A DNA stretch of 32,897 nt from Candidatus Borkfalkia excrementavium (GTDB taxonomy: Bacteria; Bacillota; Clostridia; Christensenellales; Borkfalkiaceae), in contig DXCO01000029.1 of the NCBI GenBank assembly GCA_019115945.1, forward strand, positions 1 to 32,897, read 5' to 3'. The notes below the pieces were generated by a model, which saw only the letters and a program-made list of their open reading frames with translations, was not told the DNA's origin and searched no databases. Each line of letters opens with the position of its first letter. Positions within the stretch are counted from its first letter, which is position 1. Made by a program: the position numbers and the translations under genes. Shown one piece after another: positions 8,126 through 16,256 of this stretch.

Positions 8126-8186
8126 TTGACAAATTATTATCAAAATATGAAGTGTATTTTCAATAAATATTGTTAATAATTGTCAA
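8126..8186. repeat. AT-rich imperfect inverted repeat upstream of ppx
   Basis: TTGACAAATTATTA (8126-8139) is mirrored by TTAATAATTGTCAA (8173-8186), with a one-base difference, about 33 bases apart. It lies about 60 bases upstream of the ppx -35 box, in an AT-rich gap of about 310 bases (8037-8347) that holds no coding sequence. It could be a regulator site; no function is shown. Confidence 0.4.
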
Positions 8187-8242
8187 AACGATAAAAATCA
8201 ATAAACTTAGCAAAAATATTGCACAAATTCTCAAAAATGGTC

Positions 8243-8271
8243 TGTACAAAAGCCCCGAAGAATGTTATAAT
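8243..8271 (+). promoter_or_regulatory. Promoter of ppx
   Basis: TGTACA (8243-8248) and a perfect TATAAT (8266-8271) with a 17-base spacer and a TGT extension before the -10 box. The leader to the ppx ATG is about 70 bases and includes AAAGGA at 8333-8338. Confidence 0.7.
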
Positions 8272-8347
8272 AGTTGCGGTTAAGTTTATTTATAGTAAAG
8301 AATTGCAAAACAGTGTTCTGTTATCTTAACGCAAAGGATCAGAGGAA

Positions 8348-9862
8348 ATGGAAAAAATCGGTATCATCGATCTGGGATCAAATTCAGCGCGCCTCGTCAT
8401 CGTCGAATTGTTCGGCGAGGGGCATTTTGTGGTTGTCGACGAACTTAAAGAGAGCGTTCGTCTCGGTCAGGATATGGAGAGAGACGGCTTTCTGAAGCCG
8501 CAGAGAGTAGCCGAGACGATCAAAACGCTGAAAATGTTCAAAAAACTCTGCGATGCCAGCAAAGTGGATCGCATCATCGCGGTCGCAACGGCGGCCGTAC
8601 GCAGGGCAAAAAATCAGCGCAGTTTTCTCGATGAAATTCAGGCGACCTGCGGCATAAAGGTCAAAGTTCTGAGCGAGGAAGAGGAAGCCACGCTCGTCTA
8701 TCGCGGCGTCATCAATTCGATGGACATCCCCAAGGGCATCATTCTCGAAATCGGCGGCGGAAGCACGAAGATCGTCTATTACAACCGCAGGAATATGCTC
8801 AATTATTCCACGCTTCCCTTCGGCGCCGTCACGCTGACCGACCTTTTCAAGGACGGGAATCTTTCCCCCGAAGAACAGGCGGAAAAGGTGGAGGAATTTT
8901 TCACCGAACAACTTTCCCAGATAGAGTGGCTCTCCACGGTGGACCCCGACGTGCAGATGATCGGCGTGGGCGGGTCTTTCCGCAATATTTTCAAGATCAG
9001 CAAACTCGTGCGCAAATATCCGCTCGATACGGTGCACAATTATCACCTTCCCGTCGAAGATTTCGAGTCCATTTACGACATGATCAAGGTCCTCGATCTC
9101 GACAAGAAGAAAAAGATCAAAGGGATTTCCACGGCGCGCGCGGATATTCTTCCCGCGGCGCTCGCCGTCGTCAAATCTTTCGTGCATTTTATGCATTTTG
9201 AGAATTTTATTATCGGCGGCTCCGGCCTGCGCGAGGGGATCATGTTCAATCAGGCGATGCCCGTCACGCTGGAAAAGCCCATCTCCGATATTCTCGGGTA
9301 CAGTTTGAGCAGCCTCGTCAAATATTACGAATGCAACGAAAAGCACGTCGAACACGTGGTCAATCTTTCCGTGCAGTTGTTCAAACAGCTGCGCGTCCTG
9401 CACAAGTTCCCCAGGCAGTATCTGAAGATCCTGAAAGTCGCGGCGACCCTGCACGACTGCGGCACGCGCGTAAAATTTTACAACCATCAGAAGCACAGTT
9501 GCTACATGATCCTCAACTCGACGCTGTACGGGATCACGCACAGAGAGATCGTGCTGGCGGCGTTTGTCGCGGGCTGCCATAAAAAAGAGGACATCAACAT
9601 GTCCGACTGGGTCAAATTCAAAGATATCGTCTTGGAAGAGGACCTGGAGGCGGTCAAAAAACTGGGCGTGATGCTGCGCATCGCCGAAAGTCTTGACAGG
9701 AGCAGTTCGGGTACCATAAAGGGGATCAACTGCGACGTATTGGGAGATTCGGTCATCATGAAGACGGAAGTGGAAGGCGACGCGTCTTTGGAGATCCGCG
9801 ACGCGATGACCGCGAATGCGGAATTCCGTAAATCGTTCCGCAAAAATTTGGAGATTCTTTGA
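8348..9862 (+). CDS. ppx: Ppx/GppA family phosphatase with HD domain
   Basis: A 504-residue protein. The N-terminal part is the ASKHA-fold Ppx/GppA domain: GIIDLGSNSARLVI at the start, AVATAAVRRAKN, the LSEEEEATLVYRG block and the phosphate loop ILEIGGGSTKI. The C-terminal part (about 330-490) is HD-like, with LHDCG (His369, Asp370) and a further His/Tyr-rich stretch. The family hydrolyses terminal phosphates of polyphosphate or the gamma phosphate of pppGpp. Which one applies here cannot be told. The gene has its own promoter and an AAAGGA site 9 bases before the ATG. A GC hairpin follows the stop, before maf. Confidence 0.88.
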   Translation: MEKIGIIDLGSNSARLVIVELFGEGHFVVVDELKESVRLGQDMERDGFLKPQRVAETIKTLKMFKKLCDASKVDRIIAVATAAVRRAKNQRSFLDEIQATCGIKVKVLSEEEEATLVYRGVINSMDIPKGIILEIGGGSTKIVYYNRRNMLNYSTLPFGAVTLTDLFKDGNLSPEEQAEKVEEFFTEQLSQIEWLSTVDPDVQMIGVGGSFRNIFKISKLVRKYPLDTVHNYHLPVEDFESIYDMIKVLDLDKKKKIKGISTARADILPAALAVVKSFVHFMHFENFIIGGSGLREGIMFNQAMPVTLEKPISDILGYSLSSLVKYYECNEKHVEHVVNLSVQLFKQLRVLHKFPRQYLKILKVAATLHDCGTRVKFYNHQKHSCYMILNSTLYGITHREIVLAAFVAGCHKKEDINMSDWVKFKDIVLEEDLEAVKKLGVMLRIAESLDRSSSGTIKGINCDVLGDSVIMKTEVEGDASLEIRDAMTANAEFRKSFRKNLEIL

Positions 9863-9870
9863 TGCGGAAA

Positions 9871-9901
9871 GGGGATCGCCGCAGTTTTTGCGGCGGTCCC
9901 C
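9871..9901 (+). terminator. GC hairpin between ppx and maf, weak or no T tail
   Basis: A 12-base-pair stem with one T-G pair (9871-9882 with 9890-9901) and a loop AGTTTTT. It is followed only by GTTTGCTTG, so it is a poor intrinsic terminator. It may attenuate or stabilise the mRNA end, and maf may still be partly cotranscribed with ppx. Confidence 0.4.
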
Positions 9902-9920
9902 GTTTGCTTGATGAAAGGCG

Positions 9921-10478
9921 ATGGAAATCATTTTGGCAAGCGCGTCTCCGCGCAGGAAGGAAATTTTGTCCCGCATCGTGCCGGCCTTTACCGTCGTTCC
10001 GTCAGGGGCGGACGAACACGTCCCTCCGTTGTCCCCGGCGGATACGGTCGAAGCGCTCGCCTGCATGAAAGCGGAAAGCGTTTTTGAAAAATATCCGGAG
10101 GCTTTGGTGATCGGGGCGGATACGGTCGTCGCGTTTGAGGGGAAGATCCTCGGCAAACCGGCGGATCGGGAAGACGCCGTCCGCACGCTTAGGATGCTCA
10201 GCGGAAAGGAGCACGAAGTTTTTACGGGCTGGTGCATCCTTGCCCCGGGCGTCAAAAAAAGCGGCAGCGTCCGCACGGCCGTCCGTTTCCGCGATCTGGA
10301 CGAAGGATTTATCCGCGAATATGCGGACAGCGGCAAACCGCTCGACAAAGCGGGCAGTTACGGGATACAGGATGACGAGCGTCTCGTCGCGAAATACAGC
10401 GGAAGTTTCACGAATGTAGTGGGGTTTCCCGAAGAAGAAATCAGAGAGCAGTTAAAATCGCTCGGGTGCGTAAAATGA
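9921..10478 (+). CDS. maf: Maf-family nucleotide pyrophosphatase
   Basis: A 185-residue Maf/YhdE-type protein. It opens with the family signature ILASASPRRKEIL, continues with the conserved VIGADTVVAFEGKILGKP and the EVFTGWCI block, and ends with DKAGSYGIQ, followed by GSFTNVVGFP. Members hydrolyse dTTP/UTP or modified nucleotides to the monophosphate and have been linked to control of septum formation. The start matches the family exactly; the nearby AAAGG is unusually close (2 bases). The stop overlaps the next start as ATGA. Position next to an MreB homologue recalls the maf-mreB clusters of other Firmicutes. Confidence 0.92.
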   Translation: MEIILASASPRRKEILSRIVPAFTVVPSGADEHVPPLSPADTVEALACMKAESVFEKYPEALVIGADTVVAFEGKILGKPADREDAVRTLRMLSGKEHEVFTGWCILAPGVKKSGSVRTAVRFRDLDEGFIREYADSGKPLDKAGSYGIQDDERLVAKYSGSFTNVVGFPEEEIREQLKSLGCVK

Positions 10479-11473
10479 TAAAATTGGCAATTGATTTAGG
10501 ATCGTCCGTCACAAAAATTTTCAGGATCGGCAGCGGCATCGTGCTGGCCGAACCGAGTTGCGTTGCGGTCGCTTCGGGCACGAACAACGTCAAGGCGATC
10601 GGGGAGGAGGCAAAGCGCCTGATCGGCAAGACCGCGGAATATACGACGATCGTGTCGCCCGTTTTCGAAGCGGATATCGTCAACGAAAAAATGGCGGCGG
10701 TCATGCTGGCTTATTTTTTGAAAAAAGTCGGGATAGGCCCGTCGCAGGCGAAGCGCGCGGAGGTCATCTTTGCGGTGCCGTGCGGCGCGCAGGAAGAGCT
10801 GCTGGATAAATATTATCGGGTCGCAGAGGAGTGCCGCCTCGGGAATGTACGCTTTGCCGAATCGCCTTTTTTGTCCGCATTCGGGCAGAATTTGATTCTC
10901 AACGAAACGAATCCCGTATTTGTCATCGATATCGGCGGGGGCAGCACGGACATTGCCGCCTTTTCGCTCGACGGGATCATTGCGGGCATATCGCTCAATA
11001 TCGGCGGCGGAAATATCGACAGCCACATCATCGACAAGATCGCGGAGTCTTTCAATCTGAAGATCGGGCTTTTGACGAGCGAAAAGATCAAAACGACGAT
11101 CGGCAGTCTGTATTCCAATGACAACGAGAGCATGGTTGTGAACGGACGCGACATCACGACGGGCCGTCCGCGCTCCGTCGCCGTCTCTTCCTCCGACGTC
11201 TACGAGTGCATGAAGGTATTTGCGGACAAGATCGCCGAATACGCGGGCTTGGTCCTGTCCAAACTGCCGGCCGAAGTGTCCGCTTCCGTCTGGCACAGCG
11301 GCATTTATCTTTCGGGCGGTATGGGCAAACTGATCGGGTTCGACGATTATCTCTATCGCAAACTGCAGATGGACGTCAATGTTGCGGACGAGCCGCAGAT
11401 GGCGGTCATTCTGGGCGCGGGTGCGGCCATCGGCAACGACGATCTGCTCGAAACGATCCGCATCGATTACTGA
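10475..11473 (+). CDS. MreB-like actin homologue (rod shape-determining family)
   Basis: A 332-residue bacterial actin. Visible nucleotide-binding motifs are phosphate 1 (AIDLGSSVTKIF, about residues 5-16), phosphate 2 (VIDIGGGSTDIAAFSLDG) and the adenosine motif (YLSGGMGKLIGF). The EPSCVAVASG and IGEEAKRLIGKT blocks match MreB/Mbl. It polymerises beneath the membrane to guide wall synthesis in known members. It is more divergent than typical MreB in the N-terminal third, and no mreC or mreD follows: a strong terminator comes directly after. It could therefore be an Mbl/MreBH-type paralogue. The ATG overlaps the maf stop, so the two are translationally coupled. Confidence 0.85.
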   Translation: MIKLAIDLGSSVTKIFRIGSGIVLAEPSCVAVASGTNNVKAIGEEAKRLIGKTAEYTTIVSPVFEADIVNEKMAAVMLAYFLKKVGIGPSQAKRAEVIFAVPCGAQEELLDKYYRVAEECRLGNVRFAESPFLSAFGQNLILNETNPVFVIDIGGGSTDIAAFSLDGIIAGISLNIGGGNIDSHIIDKIAESFNLKIGLLTSEKIKTTIGSLYSNDNESMVVNGRDITTGRPRSVAVSSSDVYECMKVFADKIAEYAGLVLSKLPAEVSASVWHSGIYLSGGMGKLIGFDDYLYRKLQMDVNVADEPQMAVILGAGAAIGNDDLLETIRIDY

Positions 11474-11499
11474 AACACGCAAAAAAAAGATATAAAAAA

Positions 11500-11537
11500 C
11501 GAGACAGCCGCTGATTTTCGCGGCTGTCTCGCTTTTT
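11500..11537. terminator. Bidirectional terminator between the MreB-like gene and the acyl-CoA synthetase gene
   Basis: A perfect 12-base-pair stem (11500-11511 with 11520-11531), flanked by an A run at 11494-11499 and a T run at 11533-11537. It can terminate the two convergent transcripts. Confidence 0.9.
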
Positions 11538-11562
11538 ATCCTTTGGTAAAATCAGGATGGTT

Positions 11563-13227
11563 TTATAACCTTGCGTCCTTCTCTCTGATCTGGACGCGGC
11601 GTATTTTTCCGCTGATCGTCTTGGGAAGTTCTTCCACGAATTCCACCACGCGCGGATATTTGTAGGGCGCGGTCGTCTTTTTTACGTGATTCTGCAGTTC
11701 TTTTTTCAGTTCTTCGCTGGGCTGATATCCCTTTGCAAGCACGATCGTCGCCTTTACGAGTTGTCCGCGCACGCCTTCCGTATCCGGCACGCCCGTTATG
11801 GCGCATTCGAGTACGGCGGGGTGTTCCATCAGGGCGCTTTCCACTTCAAAGGGCCCGATCCTGTAGCCGGAACTCTTGATGATATCGTCCTTTCTTCCTA
11901 CGAACCAGTAATATCCGTCCGAATCGCGGTAAGCCAGATCGCCCAGATGATAGTATCCGTCGTGTTTCACCGTTTCGGTCAGTTCGGGGTCATGGTAATA
12001 TCCGTCGAACAGACCCTGCTGCGGGTGGCGCAGACGGATGCAGATCTCACCCGCTCCCTCTTCGACGGGCTGATCTTCGTCGTTGAGCAGTTGCACGTCG
12101 TATAGGGGAGAGGGTTTCCCCATAGAACCCGGCCTGATCTCGACAAAGTCGGGGAAGGTCGCGCACACGACGGTGGTCTCCGTCTGTCCGAACCCCTCGT
12201 AGATCCGGTGTCCCGTTTTCAGATAGATCTGTTTGTATATTTCGGGGTTGAGCGCTTCTCCCGCCGTCATCATGGTGCGTATGCTGGAAAGGTCGTATTT
12301 GCTCAGATCCGTCTTCATCATAAAGCGGTACACGGTGGGCGGCGCGCAGAAAGTTGTGATCTTATATTTCGTTATATATTCGAGCAGGTCGGCAGGGTCA
12401 AATTTTCCGTGAAAATCGTACACGAATATCGCGGACCCGCAGATCCACTGTCCGAACAGTTTGCCCCAACTGCACTTTGCCCATCCCGTTTCGGCAAGGG
12501 TGAAATGCAGGCCTTCGTCGAGGCATCTGAGCCAGTATCGTGCTGTGATGATATGTCCGAGCGTGTACCTTTGGCTCAGGCACACCATTTTGGGCATGCC
12601 CGTCGTGCCGGAGGTGAAATAAATGAGAATGGTATCGTCCGCGCTGCAATCGGCGCGGTTGTCGAACAACAGGTTCTCCGGCTGTTTTTCAACGGCGGCA
12701 TCGTAGTCGATAAACCCTTCCCGTTTGCCGACGACGAGCAGGTGTTTTACGGAGGGCACGTGCGACGCGGCTTTTAAAATATTGTCGCAAAGTTCCTCTT
12801 CGTCCACGGCAACCACCGCCTTGACGCCCGCCTTTTCCATTCTGTAAACGAGGTCCTTTTCCATCAGCATGTGCGTCGCGGGGATCCCGATCGCGCCGAG
12901 TTTGGAAAGGCCCATCAGAGTCGTCCAGTATTCGTGGCGCCTTTGCAGGATCACCAGAACGGTATCTCCCTTGCGTATCCCCAACGAATAAAAGAAGTTT
13001 GCCGTCTGGTCGGAAATCCTCTTTATATCCGCAAAATCAAAAATTTTTTCGCCTCCGAAATCGTCGCACCAGACGAGAGCGCGTTTAGAGGGTTCCAGTT
13101 TTGCATACTCGTCGACGACGTCGTAAGCGAAATTAAAGTGATCGGGAACATTCAGTTTGAAATTGTTGTAAAAATCGTCGTAATTCTTAAAATCGACGGC
13201 ATTCGTGAACCGATGCAAAAGGTTCAT
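11563..13227 (-). CDS. AMP-forming acyl-CoA synthetase (medium-chain type)
   Basis: A 554-residue ANL-superfamily ligase that activates a carboxylic acid to acyl-AMP and then to the CoA thioester. Visible motifs are the P-loop YFTSGTTGMPKMV, the GFGQTETTV motif, the hinge region FVGRKDDIIKSSGYRIGPFE and the catalytic lysine in PKTISGKIRRV near the C-terminus. The overall pattern is closest to the ACSM/medium-chain acyl-CoA or acetyl-CoA synthetase-like group; the substrate is not certain. The start is ATG 13227, with a GGAGG site upstream. An earlier possible start at 13251 has no such site. It is monocistronic and convergent with the MreB-like gene. Confidence 0.9.
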   Translation of the reverse strand: MNLLHRFTNAVDFKNYDDFYNNFKLNVPDHFNFAYDVVDEYAKLEPSKRALVWCDDFGGEKIFDFADIKRISDQTANFFYSLGIRKGDTVLVILQRRHEYWTTLMGLSKLGAIGIPATHMLMEKDLVYRMEKAGVKAVVAVDEEELCDNILKAASHVPSVKHLLVVGKREGFIDYDAAVEKQPENLLFDNRADCSADDTILIYFTSGTTGMPKMVCLSQRYTLGHIITARYWLRCLDEGLHFTLAETGWAKCSWGKLFGQWICGSAIFVYDFHGKFDPADLLEYITKYKITTFCAPPTVYRFMMKTDLSKYDLSSIRTMMTAGEALNPEIYKQIYLKTGHRIYEGFGQTETTVVCATFPDFVEIRPGSMGKPSPLYDVQLLNDEDQPVEEGAGEICIRLRHPQQGLFDGYYHDPELTETVKHDGYYHLGDLAYRDSDGYYWFVGRKDDIIKSSGYRIGPFEVESALMEHPAVLECAITGVPDTEGVRGQLVKATIVLAKGYQPSEELKKELQNHVKKTTAPYKYPRVVEFVEELPKTISGKIRRVQIREKDARL

Positions 13228-13260
13228 AATTTTTGCCTCCGTGCAAATCATCCAATGTAT

Positions 13261-13289
13261 ATTCTAACATATTTTTGCCAAATAATAAA
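13261..13289 (-). promoter_or_regulatory. Possible promoter of the acyl-CoA synthetase gene
   Basis: On the minus strand, TTTATT (13284-13289) and TAGAAT (13261-13266) with a 17-base spacer and a TGT extension before the -10 box. The -35 box is a weak match. Confidence 0.45.
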
Positions 13290-13327
13290 GTAGATTTTAT
13301 AAACTCGCGCGAAATTTGTATGGATAT

Positions 13328-13356
13328 TTGCAAAATTCGGAAGATAATGGTATAAT
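13328..13356 (+). promoter_or_regulatory. Promoter of the winged-helix gene pair
   Basis: TTGCAA (13328-13333) and TATAAT (13351-13356), 17-base spacer, with a TGG extension. It is divergent from the acyl-CoA synthetase promoter. Confidence 0.75.
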
Positions 13357-13410
13357 AATGCCGACTCGGGCGCGTTCTGCGCCCTATGTTTGTCCACGGG
13401 AGGGGAGTGT

Positions 13411-13776
13411 ATGCTGGATCATCTTACCGCCGCAGTGCTGGAAATCGTGAATGCGGGATCGGACGGGTCGTACAAGGTGCTGGAAACGTCTGATTTTCTT
13501 TCCGCGCTTCCCGATCGGCTGAAGACGGACGAGGCGGGGCTGGACAACTCTCTGCGCTTTCTGAGCGAGCGCGGGTATATCGACATCCGCTATTCGGACA
13601 AGGGGACCTATTGCCTTTGTTCTCTGCCGAAAGGCAGAACCTATGCGGAGAGCGCTGCCAAAGAAGAGGAAAAGAAAAAGTCGCGCGGCGGCGCGCTCGC
13701 CGTATTTTTCGGCGCGCTTGCGGGCGGATTTCTCGGCGCGCTTGCGGCGGGGCTTCTGGCCGCATTCTGCCTTTGA
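13411..13776 (+). CDS. Small tail-anchored winged-helix-like protein (first of pair)
   Basis: A 121-residue protein of unassigned function. Residues 1 to about 80 look like a compact helix-turn-helix or winged-helix domain: a leading helix, a Leu-rich second helix ending in LPDRLKTDEAGLDNSLRFLSERGYI, and a beta hairpin DIRYSDKGTYCLCSLP. A Lys/Glu linker (EEEKKKSRGG) precedes one C-terminal membrane helix of about 25 small and hydrophobic residues. The start is ATG 13411 after GGGAGGGGAG. It aligns along its whole length with the next gene. The N-terminal domain should be cytoplasmic. DNA binding is possible, but the domain may instead mediate protein contacts. Confidence 0.75.
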   Translation: MLDHLTAAVLEIVNAGSDGSYKVLETSDFLSALPDRLKTDEAGLDNSLRFLSERGYIDIRYSDKGTYCLCSLPKGRTYAESAAKEEEKKKSRGGALAVFFGALAGGFLGALAAGLLAAFCL

Positions 13777-13796
13777 GCCGGACACAGGAGAACGCC

Positions 13797-14156
13797 ATGT
13801 TAAACAAACAGGAAAACGAAGTTATGAAAGCCGTCTATGAAATGTGCGACGGCAAGGGCAGTTGCCTCGTCAGTCCGCTCGAGATCATGAGCATTTTGCC
13901 CGAAAAGAGAAAGTATACGCCCGAAAAGATCGACGCGATCCTCCGCTCGCTCGAACTGGACGATTATTTCGATCTCATACAGTCAGACCGCAAAGGGGAG
14001 AAAATGTACGTGATCACGCTCCACGCGAACGGCGAGGCGTACAGGCGCACCAATTTGCAGATGAAGCGGAATATCGCCTTCAAGGTCGCTCTGGCGGTGG
14101 GCAGCGCGGTCATCACCTTTGTCGTGGGCCTCATTCTCAGGGAGATTTTTTCCTGA
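13797..14156 (+). CDS. Small tail-anchored winged-helix-like protein (second of pair)
   Basis: A 119-residue paralogue of the preceding gene, 20 bases downstream, with ACAGGAG 6 bases before its ATG. It has the same plan: a helical N-terminal half (ENEVMKAVYEMCDGKGSCLV, then ILPEKRKYTPEKIDAILRSLELDDYFDLI), a beta hairpin (GEKMYVITLHANGEAYRR) and a C-terminal membrane helix (about 92-115). Identity between the pair is low but the order and spacing of elements agree, which points to an old tandem duplication. A strong terminator follows. The function is unknown. Confidence 0.78.
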   Translation: MLNKQENEVMKAVYEMCDGKGSCLVSPLEIMSILPEKRKYTPEKIDAILRSLELDDYFDLIQSDRKGEKMYVITLHANGEAYRRTNLQMKRNIAFKVALAVGSAVITFVVGLILREIFS

Positions 14157-14160
14157 GCGG

Positions 14161-14187
14161 TGCAATGTCTAAGACATTGCATTTTTT
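14161..14187 (+). terminator. Intrinsic terminator after the winged-helix pair
   Basis: A perfect 9-base-pair stem TGCAATGTC/GACATTGCA (14161-14169 with 14173-14181) with a three-base loop, followed by TTTTTT. Confidence 0.9.
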
Positions 14188-14190
14188 ACG

Positions 14191-14224
14191 CGCAAAATCC
14201 GTTGACAGCGCGGTGGATTTTGCG
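14191..14224. promoter_or_regulatory. Operator-like perfect inverted repeat around the uvrB -35 box
   Basis: CGCAAAATCC (14191-14200) and GGATTTTGCG (14215-14224) form a perfect 10-base inverted repeat with a 14-base centre. It encloses the -35 hexamer and ends two bases before the -10 box. It lies upstream of the expected transcription start, so it acts, if at all, as DNA. Confidence 0.55.
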
Positions 14225-14231
14225 ATATAAT
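14202..14231 (+). promoter_or_regulatory. Promoter of uvrBA
   Basis: Consensus TTGACA (14202-14207) and TATAAT (14226-14231) with an 18-base spacer. Confidence 0.85.
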
Positions 14232-14245
14232 AATTGAGAAAAACA

Positions 14246-14259
14246 TAAACATTTGTTTG
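14246..14259. promoter_or_regulatory. Degenerate SOS-box-like palindrome downstream of the uvrB promoter
   Basis: TAAACATTTGTTTG keeps the geometry of the Firmicute LexA box (GAAC-N4-GTTC), with the outer G and C replaced symmetrically by A and T. It lies in the early transcribed leader of uvrB, a known LexA-regulated gene in Bacillus. This is suggestive only. Confidence 0.35.
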
Positions 14260-14282
14260 CATTTTTACGTTTTGAATCAGCC

Positions 14283-16247
14283 ATGGATAAATTTGAACTG
14301 GTTTCACCCTATCAGCCTACGGGGGATCAGCCGCAGGCGATCGAAAAACTGACGGAAGGCGTGCTGGACGGGATCCGCACGCAGGTGCTCGTGGGGGTCA
14401 CGGGCAGCGGCAAAACGTTCACGATGGCGAACGTCATCAAAAACGTCAACCGCCCGACCCTCGTCATCGCGCACAATAAGACGCTCGCGGCGCAACTCTG
14501 CAACGAATTCCGCGAGTTTTTTCCGCACAACCGCGTGGAATATTTTGTCTCGTATTACGACTATTATCAGCCGGAAAGTTATATTCCGAGCACGGATACC
14601 TATATCGAAAAGGATATGTCCGTCAACGACGAGATCGACAAACTGCGCAATTCCGCCACGGCGTCTCTGGGCGAGCGGAGCGACGTGCTCGTCGTCGCGA
14701 GCGTATCCTGCATATACGGTTTGGGCGCGCCCGAGGAATACTTCAAACTCGCCATCTCGCTGCGGCCGGGAGATGCGCTTTCGCGCGACGATCTGATCCG
14801 GCGCCTGATCGAACTGCAGTATGCCAGAAAGGATATCGACTTTTCCCGCTCATCCTTCCGCGTGCACGGCGACGTGGTGGAAATTTTCCCCGCGGGGGCC
14901 TCAGAGATCGCCATTCGCGTGGAGTTTTTCGGGGACGAAATAGACAGACTGTGCGAAGAGGAAGTCGTTACGGGCAAGATCACCGCAGACCTGAAACATG
15001 CGCTCATCTTTCCCGCAAGCCATTACGCGGTGGGCAGCGGCCGCCTGATGTCCGCGATCGAAGCGATCGAGAGGGATCTCAAAACAGAGGTCAAGGCGTT
15101 CCGCGACGAAGGGAAACTTCTCGAGGCGCAGCGGCTGGAACAGCGCACCGAATATGACATCGAGATGATGAAGGAAGTGGGGTACTGCAGCGGCGTGGAA
15201 AATTACAGCCGCTATTTCGACGGCAGAAGACCGGGCGAGCCCTCCTTTACCTTGCTCGACTATTTTCCCGACAATTTTCTCGTGTTTATCGACGAGAGCC
15301 ATATGACGATCCCGCAGATCAGGGCAATGTACCGCGGCGATCTCTCGCGCAAGACCAATCTGGTCAATTACGGATTCCGCATGCGTTCCGCTTACGACAA
15401 CCGCCCGCTCACCTTCGAAGAATTCGACGCGCGTGTGCCGCAACTCATCTGCGTTTCCGCCACGCCCGCCGAATACGAACTGAAAGAGGCGGGGCAGGTG
15501 GTCGAACAGATCATCCGTCCGACGGGGCTCCTGGATCCGGAAATCGAGGTCCGTCCCGTCAAGGGGCAGATAGACGATCTGCTCGCGGAGATCAGAAAGG
15601 TCACTGCGGGCGGCGGGCGCGTGCTCATAACCACCCTCACCAAGCGCATGGCGGAAAATCTGACCGATTTTCTCAAAGAGAGCAACGTCAAAGTGCGGTA
15701 CATGCACAGCGATATCGATACGCTTGAACGCATCGATATCGTCAACGGGCTCAGGAGCGGAGAATTTGACGTCCTGTGCGGCATCAACCTTCTGCGCGAG
15801 GGGTTGGATATGCCCGAAGTCAAATTGGTCGCCATACTCGATGCGGACAAAGAGGGCTTTTTGCGGAGCGATACCTCGCTCATTCAGACGATCGGCCGCG
15901 CGGCTCGAAACGCGGAAGGGCGGGTGATCATGTATGCCGATACGGTCACGGGCAGCATGCAGCGCGCCATCGACGAGACGAACCGCCGCCGCAAAGCGCA
16001 GAAAGAATACAACGAGGCGCACGGAATAATCCCGAAAACCATCGTCAAAGAGGTAAAAAGCACGCTCGCGATCACGGAAAAGAAGCGCGAACTCCCTCCC
16101 GACAGGATCTCTTTGGAAGAGATCCCCGCCGAGATCGAAAAACTCAAGGCCCTGATGAAGGTGGCTTCCAATCAACTGGATTTTGAAAAGGCGATCGAGA
16201 TCCGCGATACGATCAATCTGTTGCGGAAAAGACTGCTCAAAAGGTAA
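14283..16247 (+). CDS. uvrB: Excinuclease ABC subunit B
   Basis: A 654-residue UvrB, the damage-verifying helicase-like subunit of nucleotide excision repair. The Walker A motif GVTGSGKT is at 38-45. The beta-hairpin region ([22 protein letters not shown]) that locks onto damaged DNA is intact. The DESH box (FIDESH) and helicase motifs near QTIGRAARN are present, and a C-terminal UVR domain ([13 protein letters not shown]) for UvrC contact closes the protein. The start at ATG 14283 matches the family N-terminus ([16 protein letters not shown]). No clear ribosome site precedes it, which is unusual here. uvrA follows 9 bases downstream, so the two are an operon. Confidence 0.97.
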   Translation: MDKFELVSPYQPTGDQPQAIEKLTEGVLDGIRTQVLVGVTGSGKTFTMANVIKNVNRPTLVIAHNKTLAAQLCNEFREFFPHNRVEYFVSYYDYYQPESYIPSTDTYIEKDMSVNDEIDKLRNSATASLGERSDVLVVASVSCIYGLGAPEEYFKLAISLRPGDALSRDDLIRRLIELQYARKDIDFSRSSFRVHGDVVEIFPAGASEIAIRVEFFGDEIDRLCEEEVVTGKITADLKHALIFPASHYAVGSGRLMSAIEAIERDLKTEVKAFRDEGKLLEAQRLEQRTEYDIEMMKEVGYCSGVENYSRYFDGRRPGEPSFTLLDYFPDNFLVFIDESHMTIPQIRAMYRGDLSRKTNLVNYGFRMRSAYDNRPLTFEEFDARVPQLICVSATPAEYELKEAGQVVEQIIRPTGLLDPEIEVRPVKGQIDDLLAEIRKVTAGGGRVLITTLTKRMAENLTDFLKESNVKVRYMHSDIDTLERIDIVNGLRSGEFDVLCGINLLREGLDMPEVKLVAILDADKEGFLRSDTSLIQTIGRAARNAEGRVIMYADTVTGSMQRAIDETNRRRKAQKEYNEAHGIIPKTIVKEVKSTLAITEKKRELPPDRISLEEIPAEIEKLKALMKVASNQLDFEKAIEIRDTINLLRKRLLKR

Positions 16248-16256
16248 CGCGGTAAG

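Noticed and set aside
9871-9901. Full intrinsic terminator between ppx and maf
   Set aside because: The stem is strong but a T run is missing, so it is listed only as a weak hairpin.
8384-10348. Long open frame of about 654 codons on the minus strand across ppx and maf
   Set aside because: It is antisense to two clearly recognised genes, its product is rich in His/Asp/Arg without any family motif, and it has no promoter or ribosome site. GC-biased codon use creates such mirror frames.
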